Assembly (NCBI GenBank): GCA_943372215.1
Contig: CALRXU020000014.1
Location: forward strand, 62,001 to 126,000
DNA from: UBA6183 sp943372215
GTDB lineage: Bacteria > Bacteroidota > Bacteroidia > UKL13-3
Direction of reading: 5' to 3'
DNA length: 64,000 nt
The notes below the pieces were generated by a model that was given only the letters and a program-made list of their open reading frames with translations, ran no database searches and was not told the DNA's origin. Each line of letters begins with the position of its first letter. Position 1 is the first letter of the stretch. Below are positions 24,469 through 31,968 of this stretch, in pieces. The translations under genes were made by a program, and so were the position numbers.

Positions 24469-24472
24469 GTAG

Positions 24473-25345
24473 TTATGAAAGACCTGTCCACTTCTTACAT
24501 TGTTCGTACAATTCTTTCAAGTAATCGGCATCGTTTAATATACTATTGCACATTCGTTGCTTTTTATTGAACCAATGCGTTCCGCTTTCAAACGTAGGCT
24601 CATCAATTAAGTGTACAAATGTTGATATGGCTTTTTGAGGTCCTTTTAATAAACCTGTTGCCAATGCTAATCCAACAAACGGAAGGGTTAATATTCTAAA
24701 CAACTCTCCATAATTTCTATTCGATAAATTGGTGCTTACTGCACCTGGGTCAATGCTGGCAAACAGCACATGAGGATGAACACCTGCCATGTATTTGCTC
24801 ATGGCCATTTGGGCCAGTTTGCTTTCGCGGTAGCTAACTAGGCCGTCATAAGCACTTTCCTTTATCAAGGCTATCGCCATTAGTTTATCCAACTGCCTGA
24901 TGGTGGCTTTTTCTGCGCCAATAGAAGTATTAAACAACACCTTCGCGCCCGTGCTGTTTTTTAAACTAGGCATCAGCAAATTTGTCAATAAAAATTGGCT
25001 CAGGAAATTCACTTGAAACTGTTGTTCAAATTTTTGTTGGGTAACCAAATAGGGCGTGTTTTTTACCCCAGCATTACAAACAACCACATCAATGGTTTGA
25101 TACAAGTTAATCACCTGATGTGCTGCTTGCCGAACAGAATGCAAATTGTTTAAGTTGACCCCAATAAAATCTATTTTGCCTAAACCAAATGCATGATTGT
25201 ATTCACTTAATTTCTGAATGCGTGCTTTGTTATGCTCGTTGTCTCTGCACAACGCAATAATGTGATGGCCTTGTTTTGTAAGCACCTTAGTAAGCGCAAA
25301 GCCAATTCCACTATTAGCTCCGGTAATAACAATTGTTTTGCCCAT
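24473..25345 (-). CDS. Short-chain dehydrogenase/reductase
   Basis: A 290-residue classical-type SDR. Cofactor motif TGANSGIGFAL (residues 7-17), NAG in VVCNAGVKN, and the catalytic YxxxK as SYRESK near residue 180. The spacing and the long insert resemble retinol-dehydrogenase/WW-domain-oxidoreductase-like SDRs, which are mostly NADP-dependent. It is the last gene of the menD-menB unit, 62 bp after menB. A role in quinone metabolism is possible but unsupported; the substrate is unknown. Confidence 0.88.
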   Translation of the reverse strand: MGKTIVITGANSGIGFALTKVLTKQGHHIIALCRDNEHNKARIQKLSEYNHAFGLGKIDFIGVNLNNLHSVRQAAHQVINLYQTIDVVVCNAGVKNTPYLVTQQKFEQQFQVNFLSQFLLTNLLMPSLKNSTGAKVLFNTSIGAEKATIRQLDKLMAIALIKESAYDGLVSYRESKLAQMAMSKYMAGVHPHVLFASIDPGAVSTNLSNRNYGELFRILTLPFVGLALATGLLKGPQKAISTFVHLIDEPTFESGTHWFNKKQRMCNSILNDADYLKELYEQCKKWTGLS

Positions 25346-25407
25346 ATAATGAATCCTAACCCTAAAACAAATTTAAGGTTGTTTGTGAATATTGCTAACT
25401 TATTCTG

Positions 25408-26232
25408 CTATGGGAACTTAGGGAATTTTTTAAAATCAGGTTTACGTTTTTCTAAAAATGAGTTTTTACCCTCTTTGGCCTCATCACTTAAGTAATAAAG
25501 TAAGGTGCTGTTTCCAGCCAACTCTTGTATGCCAGCCTGTCCATCAAGTTCTGCATTGAATGAGCTCTTCAGCATTCTCAACGCAATGGGGCTTTTTTCC
25601 ATTATTTTTCTGCACCAGTTTACGGTTTCTTCTTCCAGCATTTCTAACGGAACCACTTTGTTTACTAACCCCATGTCCAAGGCTTCCTGCGCATTGTACT
25701 GGTCGCATAAAAACCAAATTTCCCTTGCCTTTTTCTGGCCTACAATACGCGCCAAATAACCTGCTCCAAAGCCTCCGTCAAAGCTGCCCACATTTGGGCC
25801 TGTTTGTCCGAACCTGGCATTTTCAGCAGCTACGGTTAAATCACAAATTACATGCAATACATGGCCACCACCAATTGCCCAACCTGCTACCATGGCAATT
25901 ACGGGCTTAGGTATCCTGCGAATTTGCATTTGAAAATCCAGTACATTTAAGCGTGGTACACCATCATCTCCTACATAACCACCATGCCCCCTTACACTTT
26001 GGTCGCCACCGCTGCAAAAGGCTTTTCCTCCTTCACCAGTTAATATCACACAATAAACCTGCTCATCTTGTCTGGCCATTTCCATTGCCTCACTCATTTC
26101 TTTTACCGTTAACGGGGTAAAAGCATTGTGTTTTTCTGGTCTGTTAATGCTGATTTTTGCAATACCATCCAAAAAGGAATATTTAATTTCCTTGTATTCT
26201 TTAATTGTTTTCCAGTTGAATTTACTTTCCAT
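25408..26232 (-). CDS. menB: 1,4-dihydroxy-2-naphthoyl-CoA synthase MenB
   Basis: Menaquinone-pathway enzyme closing the second ring from o-succinylbenzoyl-CoA, 274 residues. Diagnostic MenB segments: FCSGGDQSVRGHGGYVGDDG, VAGWAIGGGHVLHVICDLTVAAENARFGQTGPNVGSFDGGFGAGYLAR and the C-terminal FLEKRKPDFKKFP. It lies 2 bp downstream of menD and is followed by an SDR. menC, menE, menF and menA are not in the window. Confidence 0.96.
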   Translation of the reverse strand: MESKFNWKTIKEYKEIKYSFLDGIAKISINRPEKHNAFTPLTVKEMSEAMEMARQDEQVYCVILTGEGGKAFCSGGDQSVRGHGGYVGDDGVPRLNVLDFQMQIRRIPKPVIAMVAGWAIGGGHVLHVICDLTVAAENARFGQTGPNVGSFDGGFGAGYLARIVGQKKAREIWFLCDQYNAQEALDMGLVNKVVPLEMLEEETVNWCRKIMEKSPIALRMLKSSFNAELDGQAGIQELAGNSTLLYYLSDEAKEGKNSFLEKRKPDFKKFPKFP

Positions 26233-26234
26233 GT

Positions 26235-27926
26235 TTATATCGAAATGTTTTTAAATTTTTTAAATAGTTGCGCGTTTTTTGTCATATCAAACTTTAACTC
26301 CAACAAGGCTGCTTTCCCCAATGGGTTAAAAAAACCAGCCAGCAAAGCGTCAAGGGTATCTTTATTGTCGCAAAAGTAATATTCTAATCCACTTACTTGT
26401 GCAATACCTTTAATATTTTGCTGGTGTGGTGTGGTAAAATATTGCTCGTATTCCTGCACAGAAGTAGGTCCATCAATTAAGGTAAAAATGCCGCCTCCAT
26501 TGTTGTTAAACACAATTATACGCAGGTTATCTGGCAGTGTTTGTTGCCACAGTGCATTTTTATCATACAAAAACGCCAAATCTCCTGTGAGCAAAATAGT
26601 TGGCCTTTGGTTAACCAATGCAGCTCCAACGGCTGTGCTGGTGCAGCCATCTATGCCACTAGCCCCCCTGTTTGCATTTACCAATACACTTGCGGGCAAT
26701 TGGCCCGATAAACTGGCATAACGCACCACACTGCTATTGGCCAAATGGAGTTGTGATGCATCTGGTAATTGTTCCAATATTTTAGCCGTTGCCTGCAATT
26801 CATTCCAACCAGATTGTTGGATAAACGAGTTAACTTTTGATGCAAGTTGGTTTGAGTAATGCATCCATTTTGCGCGAAAGTTACTTTGGGAATGCGGTGT
26901 TAAATGAACTAAATCCCTCAATACTTCGCCTGCAGGTGCTTCAACAACTCCTGTTAAATTGCCATAAGTATCTATGCGTTCAGGCTCTGACTTTATGCGA
27001 ATATGCCAAACCGGTTTTTGCGTTTTTAACCAATTCTTCAAACTTTTTGATAACACAGAACCGCCCATGCTCAATATTAAATCGGGCTTTAAGCTGTTTA
27101 AAGCAGCAGAATCAAGGCTACTCAATAGTTGGTCAAAATATGCAGTAGTGTTGTACGGGTGCTGGTTACTGGCCACATCAGCGAGAACAACCACGTCTGG
27201 TTGTTCCCTCAATTTCCGTAGCGGTGTAATTAAATCAGCATTTATTGGCCCTTCGCCAATAATAACCAACTTCCTTTTAGCTTCTAGCCATGCCTTGTTC
27301 AAGCCAATCTGTTGGCTGTAAGCATTGTTTTTGGGCGTTTTAACCGATTTAATCCAATTGGTTATTTTTTGCTCTAATGCCACATCACCCCCCATGGTTT
27401 GACTGCCTGAGTACAATGGCTCATCAAGTGGAATGTTAAAATGTGCCACACCCTTAGTTTGTTCTGTAATTAACCGAATGGCTGCTGCTATTTGTACTGC
27501 AAGCCCCTTGTATTCACTTTCCTTGTAGGTGGTTTTAAAAGAGGAAAAAACACGTGCATGACTGCCATACAAATGTTGTTGGTTAATCATTTGGCCATCT
27601 TGTTGGTTAAGCAAGTGCGGGGGTCTATCAGCGGTAAGTACCAACAAAGGTATTTTCCTAAAATGCGCTTCTGCAATTGCAGGGAGATAATTTGCAGCGG
27701 CAGTACCAGAGGTGCAAATTAAGATAACCGGTTGTTGCGTAGCATAGGCCATGCCCATGGCTTGATAAGCCGCACTTCGTTCATCAACTACAGTGTGAAT
27801 ATTAAAACTGGCTTGCCTTGCAAATGCATGAACCAAAGGTGCCGATCTGGATCCAGGACTAAGCACGATGTGCTTAATTCCCATTGTTTTACATACTGTT
27901 GCCAGCACATTAAGGTGTAAATGCAT
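26235..27926 (-). CDS. menD: SEPHCHC synthase MenD
   Basis: Thiamine-diphosphate-dependent enzyme joining 2-oxoglutarate and isochorismate, 563 residues from the ATG at 27924-27926. Conserved segments: HIVLSPGSRSAPL near the N-terminus, DERSAAYQAMGMA and CTSGTAAANYLPAIAEA, and in the C-terminal domain NRGASGIDGCTSTAVGA, LTGDLAFLYDKN and FNNNGGGIF (ThDP and metal binding). A longer TTG-initiated version from 27983 is possible but gives an atypical N-terminus. Being ThDP-dependent, it is functionally tied to the thiamine uptake genes a few kb away. Confidence 0.94.
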   Translation of the reverse strand: MHLHLNVLATVCKTMGIKHIVLSPGSRSAPLVHAFARQASFNIHTVVDERSAAYQAMGMAYATQQPVILICTSGTAAANYLPAIAEAHFRKIPLLVLTADRPPHLLNQQDGQMINQQHLYGSHARVFSSFKTTYKESEYKGLAVQIAAAIRLITEQTKGVAHFNIPLDEPLYSGSQTMGGDVALEQKITNWIKSVKTPKNNAYSQQIGLNKAWLEAKRKLVIIGEGPINADLITPLRKLREQPDVVVLADVASNQHPYNTTAYFDQLLSSLDSAALNSLKPDLILSMGGSVLSKSLKNWLKTQKPVWHIRIKSEPERIDTYGNLTGVVEAPAGEVLRDLVHLTPHSQSNFRAKWMHYSNQLASKVNSFIQQSGWNELQATAKILEQLPDASQLHLANSSVVRYASLSGQLPASVLVNANRGASGIDGCTSTAVGAALVNQRPTILLTGDLAFLYDKNALWQQTLPDNLRIIVFNNNGGGIFTLIDGPTSVQEYEQYFTTPHQQNIKGIAQVSGLEYYFCDNKDTLDALLAGFFNPLGKAALLELKFDMTKNAQLFKKFKNISI

Positions 27927-28011
27927 GGATGGTGGTTTGTTTATATAATTTTTGCTTACTATTTCGTTCAATAAATTAAACAATCCGTCAAAAATATCGT
28001 TTACAATGGGG

Positions 28012-28041
28012 TTTGAAAAACAAAATGATTGCGTATTTTTG
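28012..28041 (+). promoter_or_regulatory. Complete -33/-7 promoter of the DUF4468 gene
   Basis: TTTG (28012-28015), 18-bp spacer, TATTTTTG (28034-28041). Both elements match the Bacteroidota housekeeping consensus exactly. The start would be about 28045, giving a leader of about 40 bases. Confidence 0.75.
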
Positions 28042-28084
28042 AAACTTTAACATATTTTTATAATAATCTCTTCTGTAAATACCG

Positions 28085-28777
28085 ATGAAAAAGAAACTAT
28101 TGTTACTTGTATTTAACGCTTTTTGCCTCATAGGGTTTGCTCAAATACAAAATCCTGAGGAAAATAGTGGTGGATATGGCTTTGGCAACCCAGACAGCAC
28201 ACAAAAGGAACAGGAGCTTGATGAAAATGGCAATCCGATTGAAGCGGGTTCTGAGGGCGGTACTAAGGCTAAGCCATTTGAGCGCATTGTGTTGAACATT
28301 GATTCGGTAACCAACCTGATTACTTATTACGGAGTAGTTGAGCAAGAAGAAAGTGGCTCTGACTCACTTTATACAAGAGCGAAACGTTGGGCTCAGATGC
28401 GTTTTGGCAAAAACGAAAAGGGGTTGTTTGAGATAGATAAGAAAAACCAAAAACTAGTGATTAATGCAGTGTTAACCGCATATAATTATGGAAGTAAATA
28501 TACCAAAAGGGACATTGGCAAATACCAGTTTAAAATGACTGTTTGGATTAAAGAGGGGCGTTACAAATACCAAATGAGTAATTTTGTACACGTTGGTGTG
28601 AAACCCAATAATGGAGACCCTACCAGAAATTATTTTGAATATTATTACACTTCAACTAAAGCAGTAAAAATTTACGATAAGATTTTAAGAGATGCAGACA
28701 TGGATATTACAAAGTTGATGGCTGATTTTACCAAAAACATGAAAGATCCAGTTATAGTAGATGAAGAAGATTGGTAA
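28085..28777 (+). CDS. Secreted DUF4468-like protein
   Basis: A 230-residue exported protein; the signal peptide ends at GFAQ (residue 20). Residues about 25-65 are an acidic, low-complexity linker (GNPDSTQKEQELDENGNPIEAGSEGG), then a DUF4468-like domain: SLYTRAKRWAQMRFGKNEKG, DKKNQKLVINA, YQFKMTVWIKEGRYKYQMSNFVHV. It ends in EEDW. It is a paralogue of the protein at 16614-17162. Single gene between the promoter at 28012 and the terminator at 28801; function unknown. Confidence 0.8.
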   Translation: MKKKLLLLVFNAFCLIGFAQIQNPEENSGGYGFGNPDSTQKEQELDENGNPIEAGSEGGTKAKPFERIVLNIDSVTNLITYYGVVEQEESGSDSLYTRAKRWAQMRFGKNEKGLFEIDKKNQKLVINAVLTAYNYGSKYTKRDIGKYQFKMTVWIKEGRYKYQMSNFVHVGVKPNNGDPTRNYFEYYYTSTKAVKIYDKILRDADMDITKLMADFTKNMKDPVIVDEEDW

Positions 28778-28800
28778 ACTATTATTAATATGAGCGTTTT

Positions 28801-28837
28801 AAAAGAGCCACATTGCCATTAGCAATGTGGCTCTTTT
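28801..28837. terminator. Bidirectional terminator between convergent genes
   Basis: Perfect 16-bp stem AAAAGAGCCACATTGC (28801-28816) / GCAATGTGGCTCTTTT (28822-28837), 5-base loop. The A run on one side and T run on the other let it terminate both the DUF4468 gene and the TonB receptor gene. Confidence 0.92.
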
Positions 28838-28839
28838 AG

Positions 28840-31038
28840 TTAAAACTTGTATGTTAACGTTACAAAAAAGTTGCGTGATGCCGCTGCAAAAAAGGCTGGG
28901 GAAGTTCCTATCTGGTTACTGTTGTTTATGGTATTTGAGCCATAAGCAATACTGCCTGATGGAGCATATAATTGGTTGGTAATATTGTTTACACGCATTG
29001 AAACTGACGGTTCACCTATTTTAACCCATTGCTTTAAAGAGAAAGCCAGTTGTGTGTCAACAAACCAAAAACTTTCTATTAATGCATTTCTATTCTCTGT
29101 ATTATCAAGATACTGCTCCGATACATACCTGCCTATTGCCTCAACAAAAACTCCCTTACTTAGGGTTAACCGCATTCCTTGGTTAATAATCACTGATGGG
29201 GTTAAGGCTGGGGTTGTGTGTTTAAACACAATAGCTGTATCTGTAAAATCCTCCTTGGTGTAGAACTGTTTTATCTCTTTAATGGTGTTTACAGAAAACA
29301 TGCTGTTGTGTGTAAATGAAATAAATTTGTTCAAGGTATAATCAATGGAAAACTCTATACCATTCCTTTGCGAAGATGGTACATTGGTGGTGGTGCTATA
29401 GCCAAATGAGTTTATTTGACCTGTATTGAGAATCTGGTTGGTAAACTTCATCATAAATACATTTGCATGGATGGTTATGTTTTTCTTTACATAATCTATA
29501 CCAGCTTCTATGTCCAGCACTTGCTCGGGTTTTATATCATTTTGTTTTACGTTACGCGTTGCAAAATCATCTTGAAAATAATCAAACCTTGTTGGCTCTC
29601 TGCGTGTGCTTCCCGCAAACAAATAGATACTGGTTTGAGGCTTAATGTCGTATCTAAACCCTACCTTAGGATTAAAAAACAACCATTGCATATCTTCCAC
29701 CAAAAAGTCATCGCGCCTAATTGCTAAATCCTTCCCTTTGTATTTAAAGCTGGTATGCCTCAATTGCATATCTGCAAAAAAATGTACTTGGCTGCTTAAG
29801 TTGTAATTTATCTTGGCAAATCCGCTAGCCTCTGTTTTATAGCCCGTATTAAAATAGGCTTGATGCTTATTTAATGGTTGCCCTGGTAACACCCTTGCCC
29901 ATTTCACTTCCATAAAATGATCGCTGCTAAAGCTGTTTACATGTGTGCCAAACTGTAACATCCAGTTTTTTTTCTGATAAAAATAGTTGATAAATGCTCC
30001 ATAAAAATGTTGGTTTAATCGGTATGAAGCCATTACATCAGTATCTTTAATGGTGTCTTGTCCAATAATCACATCAGGTAAATTAAAATAACTAAGCGGA
30101 GTGAATCCAGGGGCGGCAAAGTAATTTTCAAACTGAGGAGCATTGCTTCGCACATAATAAGCCGAAGCTGATAAACTGCTGTATTTATTGATGGTATTGG
30201 TCCATTGCAACTGGTAAAATGTTTGTTTAAAAGCATCTTGCTCACCTTGCGTAAATGGATTGCTTTTGCGGTTGTCTTTATATGTTTTTTCATCCACACC
30301 CAAATAACTGAGTTGCGACTTGCTATGCCCATCAATGATGTTCATCAACCACCGATTTTTCTTTCCGTAATAAGCAGCACTCAACTGCATGCTGTTAATT
30401 TCTGCTGCACTATTTTTCCTGTATCCATCTGTGCTCACCTGCGAAATCCGCCCATAAAACGCCACCTTACCAGCCAATAATCCAGTATGGTAATTGGCTG
30501 TTAAACGCCTGCTGTTAAATGACCCTACACCTGTATTGATTTCTACTTGTGACGACTCAGCAGGTAACTGAGTTTGTACGTGTATGCTTCCTGCAAATGA
30601 TGCAGTGCCATTAGAACTGGTGCCTACTCCGCGTTGCACCTGAATACTTTGTGCACTACTCGCTAAATCAGCAAAGTTATTGGTAAATACACCTTGATTT
30701 TCTGGGTCATTAACGGGGATGCCGTTAATGGTAAAGTTGATTCTTGTTGCGTCAAGTCCACGCAGACGGTAAGCACTGTATCCTATTCCTGTGCCATTAT
30801 CGCTGTACGCATTAAATGAAGGTGTTGAACAAAGCAAGGTGGGGATATCTGCACCATAATACCGCTGTTTAATTTGCGCTCTTGATAAATTAATTTGTGT
30901 TACCGGATACGTTGGTTTTGCCAGCACGGCAGACACAACAAGGGAATCTAAAGACCGTTTGTTGTTTGTTGAATCGGTTTGCGCAAAACTGTTTACCCCA
31001 ACAATTAAGGACATCATTCCTAAGAAACATTTTAACAT
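28840..31038 (-). CDS. TonB-dependent receptor, TPP-riboswitch controlled (thiamine uptake)
   Basis: A 732-residue outer-membrane receptor. The signal peptide MLKCFLGMMSLIVGVNSFAQ is followed by a plug (residues about 45-170: GADIPTLLCSTPSFNAYSDNGTGIGYSAYRLRGLDATRINFTINGIPVNDPE is its core region) and a barrel ending in the typical aromatic ...TLTYKF. No carboxypeptidase-like N-domain is present. An upstream reading frame to 31239 would translate the riboswitch and is rejected; the ATG at 31036-31038 starts the signal peptide. The TPP riboswitch 124 bp upstream and the divergent PnuT-type gene identify the likely cargo as thiamine or a thiamine phosphate (compare Omr1 of Bacteroides). Confidence 0.93.
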   Translation of the reverse strand: MLKCFLGMMSLIVGVNSFAQTDSTNNKRSLDSLVVSAVLAKPTYPVTQINLSRAQIKQRYYGADIPTLLCSTPSFNAYSDNGTGIGYSAYRLRGLDATRINFTINGIPVNDPENQGVFTNNFADLASSAQSIQVQRGVGTSSNGTASFAGSIHVQTQLPAESSQVEINTGVGSFNSRRLTANYHTGLLAGKVAFYGRISQVSTDGYRKNSAAEINSMQLSAAYYGKKNRWLMNIIDGHSKSQLSYLGVDEKTYKDNRKSNPFTQGEQDAFKQTFYQLQWTNTINKYSSLSASAYYVRSNAPQFENYFAAPGFTPLSYFNLPDVIIGQDTIKDTDVMASYRLNQHFYGAFINYFYQKKNWMLQFGTHVNSFSSDHFMEVKWARVLPGQPLNKHQAYFNTGYKTEASGFAKINYNLSSQVHFFADMQLRHTSFKYKGKDLAIRRDDFLVEDMQWLFFNPKVGFRYDIKPQTSIYLFAGSTRREPTRFDYFQDDFATRNVKQNDIKPEQVLDIEAGIDYVKKNITIHANVFMMKFTNQILNTGQINSFGYSTTTNVPSSQRNGIEFSIDYTLNKFISFTHNSMFSVNTIKEIKQFYTKEDFTDTAIVFKHTTPALTPSVIINQGMRLTLSKGVFVEAIGRYVSEQYLDNTENRNALIESFWFVDTQLAFSLKQWVKIGEPSVSMRVNNITNQLYAPSGSIAYGSNTINNSNQIGTSPAFFAAASRNFFVTLTYKF

Positions 31039-31066
31039 GACTAATTTGTTATTTAAGTTAAACAAA

Positions 31067-31088
31067 CAACAGCCGGGGCTGGCTGCTG
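31067..31088 (-). promoter_or_regulatory. Hairpin in the riboswitch leader, candidate expression platform
   Basis: On the minus strand CAGCAGCC pairs with GGCTGTTG (one G-U), followed by TTTGTTTAA. It lies between the TPP aptamer and the start codon, 28 bases before the ATG, where a transcription-attenuating or ribosome-blocking stem would be expected. Confidence 0.5.
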
Positions 31089-31161
31089 AAAACAATTGTT
31101 TACCTTCTTGAAATAACCGTATTATTGCAAAATACATTGCATAACAAAACAGCAAGAGTGT

Positions 31162-31262
31162 GTCTACTCCCTTCGCAGGCATTATCCTGTGCAGGTTCCA
31201 AGGGTATAATCTCAGGCAAAAACAAGAAGTATAAAACAACTCAGATTTACCACCCCAAAGAC
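31162..31262 (-). ncRNA. TPP riboswitch (THI element)
   Basis: On the minus strand the conserved thi-box elements appear in order: GGGGTG (complement of 31251-31256), two CTGAG blocks (31240-31244 and 31211-31215, the latter as CTGAGA), ATACCC, GGAACCTG, GGATAATGCC and GCGAAGGGA (31169-31200). The closing P1 stem is GTCT...AGAC. High TPP is expected to lower expression of the receptor gene. A -7 box TACATTTG lies directly upstream, placing transcription start at about 31264. Confidence 0.95.
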
Positions 31263-31267
31263 GGGGA

Positions 31268-31275
31268 CAAATGTA
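31268..31275 (-). promoter_or_regulatory. -7 promoter box of the riboswitch transcript
   Basis: Minus strand TACATTTG, exact TAnnTTTG, ending six bases before the first paired base of the aptamer. A TTTG lies 13 bp further upstream, closer than the usual 19. Confidence 0.65.
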
Positions 31276-31349
31276 ATGTTACCATTCTCAAAAAAACAAG
31301 CTTTTTATTTTCAGGTAGATTTAAATCATATAATCTGTTTAATAATTAA

Positions 31350-31357
31350 TAGTTTTG
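31350..31357 (+). promoter_or_regulatory. -7 box directly before pnuT
   Basis: TAGTTTTG, exact TAnnTTTG, ending four bases before the ATG at 31362; it predicts a leaderless mRNA. No clear -33 element. Confidence 0.5.
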
Positions 31358-31361
31358 AGCC

Positions 31362-31934
31362 ATGCAATGGATTCAAGTTTTGGAATTGACGGGTGCTGTA
31401 TTTAGTGTGGTGTACAGTTTGCTTTTAATGAAGGAGAAAATGATAGGCTGGTGGTTTGGTATTGTTGCTTCATTTGTAAGCATGTGGGTGTTTTACCAAA
31501 CACATTTATATGCGCAAGCCATCATTAGCATCTATTTTGCAGGTATTGGATTTTATGGTTTATGGTATTGGAAAAAAGCTAAAGCTAATCATATTCATAT
31601 CCAATTGTGGCAAACAAAAACACACGTTGTTTACATCCTTCTTTTTAGCCTATTGGCAATGGTTAGCTTTTACTTGTTTAAACGTTACACCAATAGTGCA
31701 AACCCCATGTTTGATAGTTTTATCACCTTGTTTGGGTTGCTCGCTTCCATCAAAGAAGCCCGAAAAATCCTTAGCAGCTGGGTGTACTGGTTTGTGATTA
31801 ATGCTGGCAGTGTTGTATTGTATTATCAAGAAGGTTTGTTCTACTACGCTGCAATTATGGTGGTGTATACACTTATTTGCATTCCTGGTTATTTAAGTTG
31901 GCTTAACATTTACCGAAGGCATAAACAACCCTAA
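31362..31934 (+). CDS. pnuT: PnuT/PnuC-family vitamin transporter, probably thiamine
   Basis: A 190-residue inner-membrane protein with about seven TM helices and many Trp/Tyr residues, the fold of PnuC-type vitamin transporters: MQWIQVLELTGAVFSVVYSLLLMKEKMIGWWFGI at the N-terminus, AIISIYFAGIGFYGLWYWKKA, and SIKEARKILSSWVYWFVINAGSVVLYYQEGLFYYA with the family's W..W pattern. Divergent from the TPP-controlled TonB receptor; in Bacteroidota this pairing denotes the thiamine member PnuT. No riboswitch precedes this gene itself. Other PnuC substrates (nicotinamide riboside, riboflavin) are less likely given the context. Confidence 0.87.
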   Translation: MQWIQVLELTGAVFSVVYSLLLMKEKMIGWWFGIVASFVSMWVFYQTHLYAQAIISIYFAGIGFYGLWYWKKAKANHIHIQLWQTKTHVVYILLFSLLAMVSFYLFKRYTNSANPMFDSFITLFGLLASIKEARKILSSWVYWFVINAGSVVLYYQEGLFYYAAIMVVYTLICIPGYLSWLNIYRRHKQP

Positions 31935-31962
31935 AAAAAAGGCCGCAATTGCGGCCCCTTTT
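31933..31962. terminator. Bidirectional terminator
   Basis: The 16-bp palindrome GGCCGCAATTGCGGCC (31941-31956) with A8 on the left and CCTTTT on the right, between the convergent pnuT and the T9SS protein gene. Confidence 0.9.
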
Positions 31963-31968
31963 GAGTTG

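Noticed and set aside
29416..29727. Cys/Tyr-rich plus-strand ORFs inside the TonB receptor gene
   Set aside because: Antisense to a well-supported beta-barrel coding region; no promoter or motif.
31039..31239. Upstream extension of the TonB receptor frame (799 residues)
   Set aside because: It translates through the TPP riboswitch and its hairpin, and would bury the signal peptide beginning at 31038.
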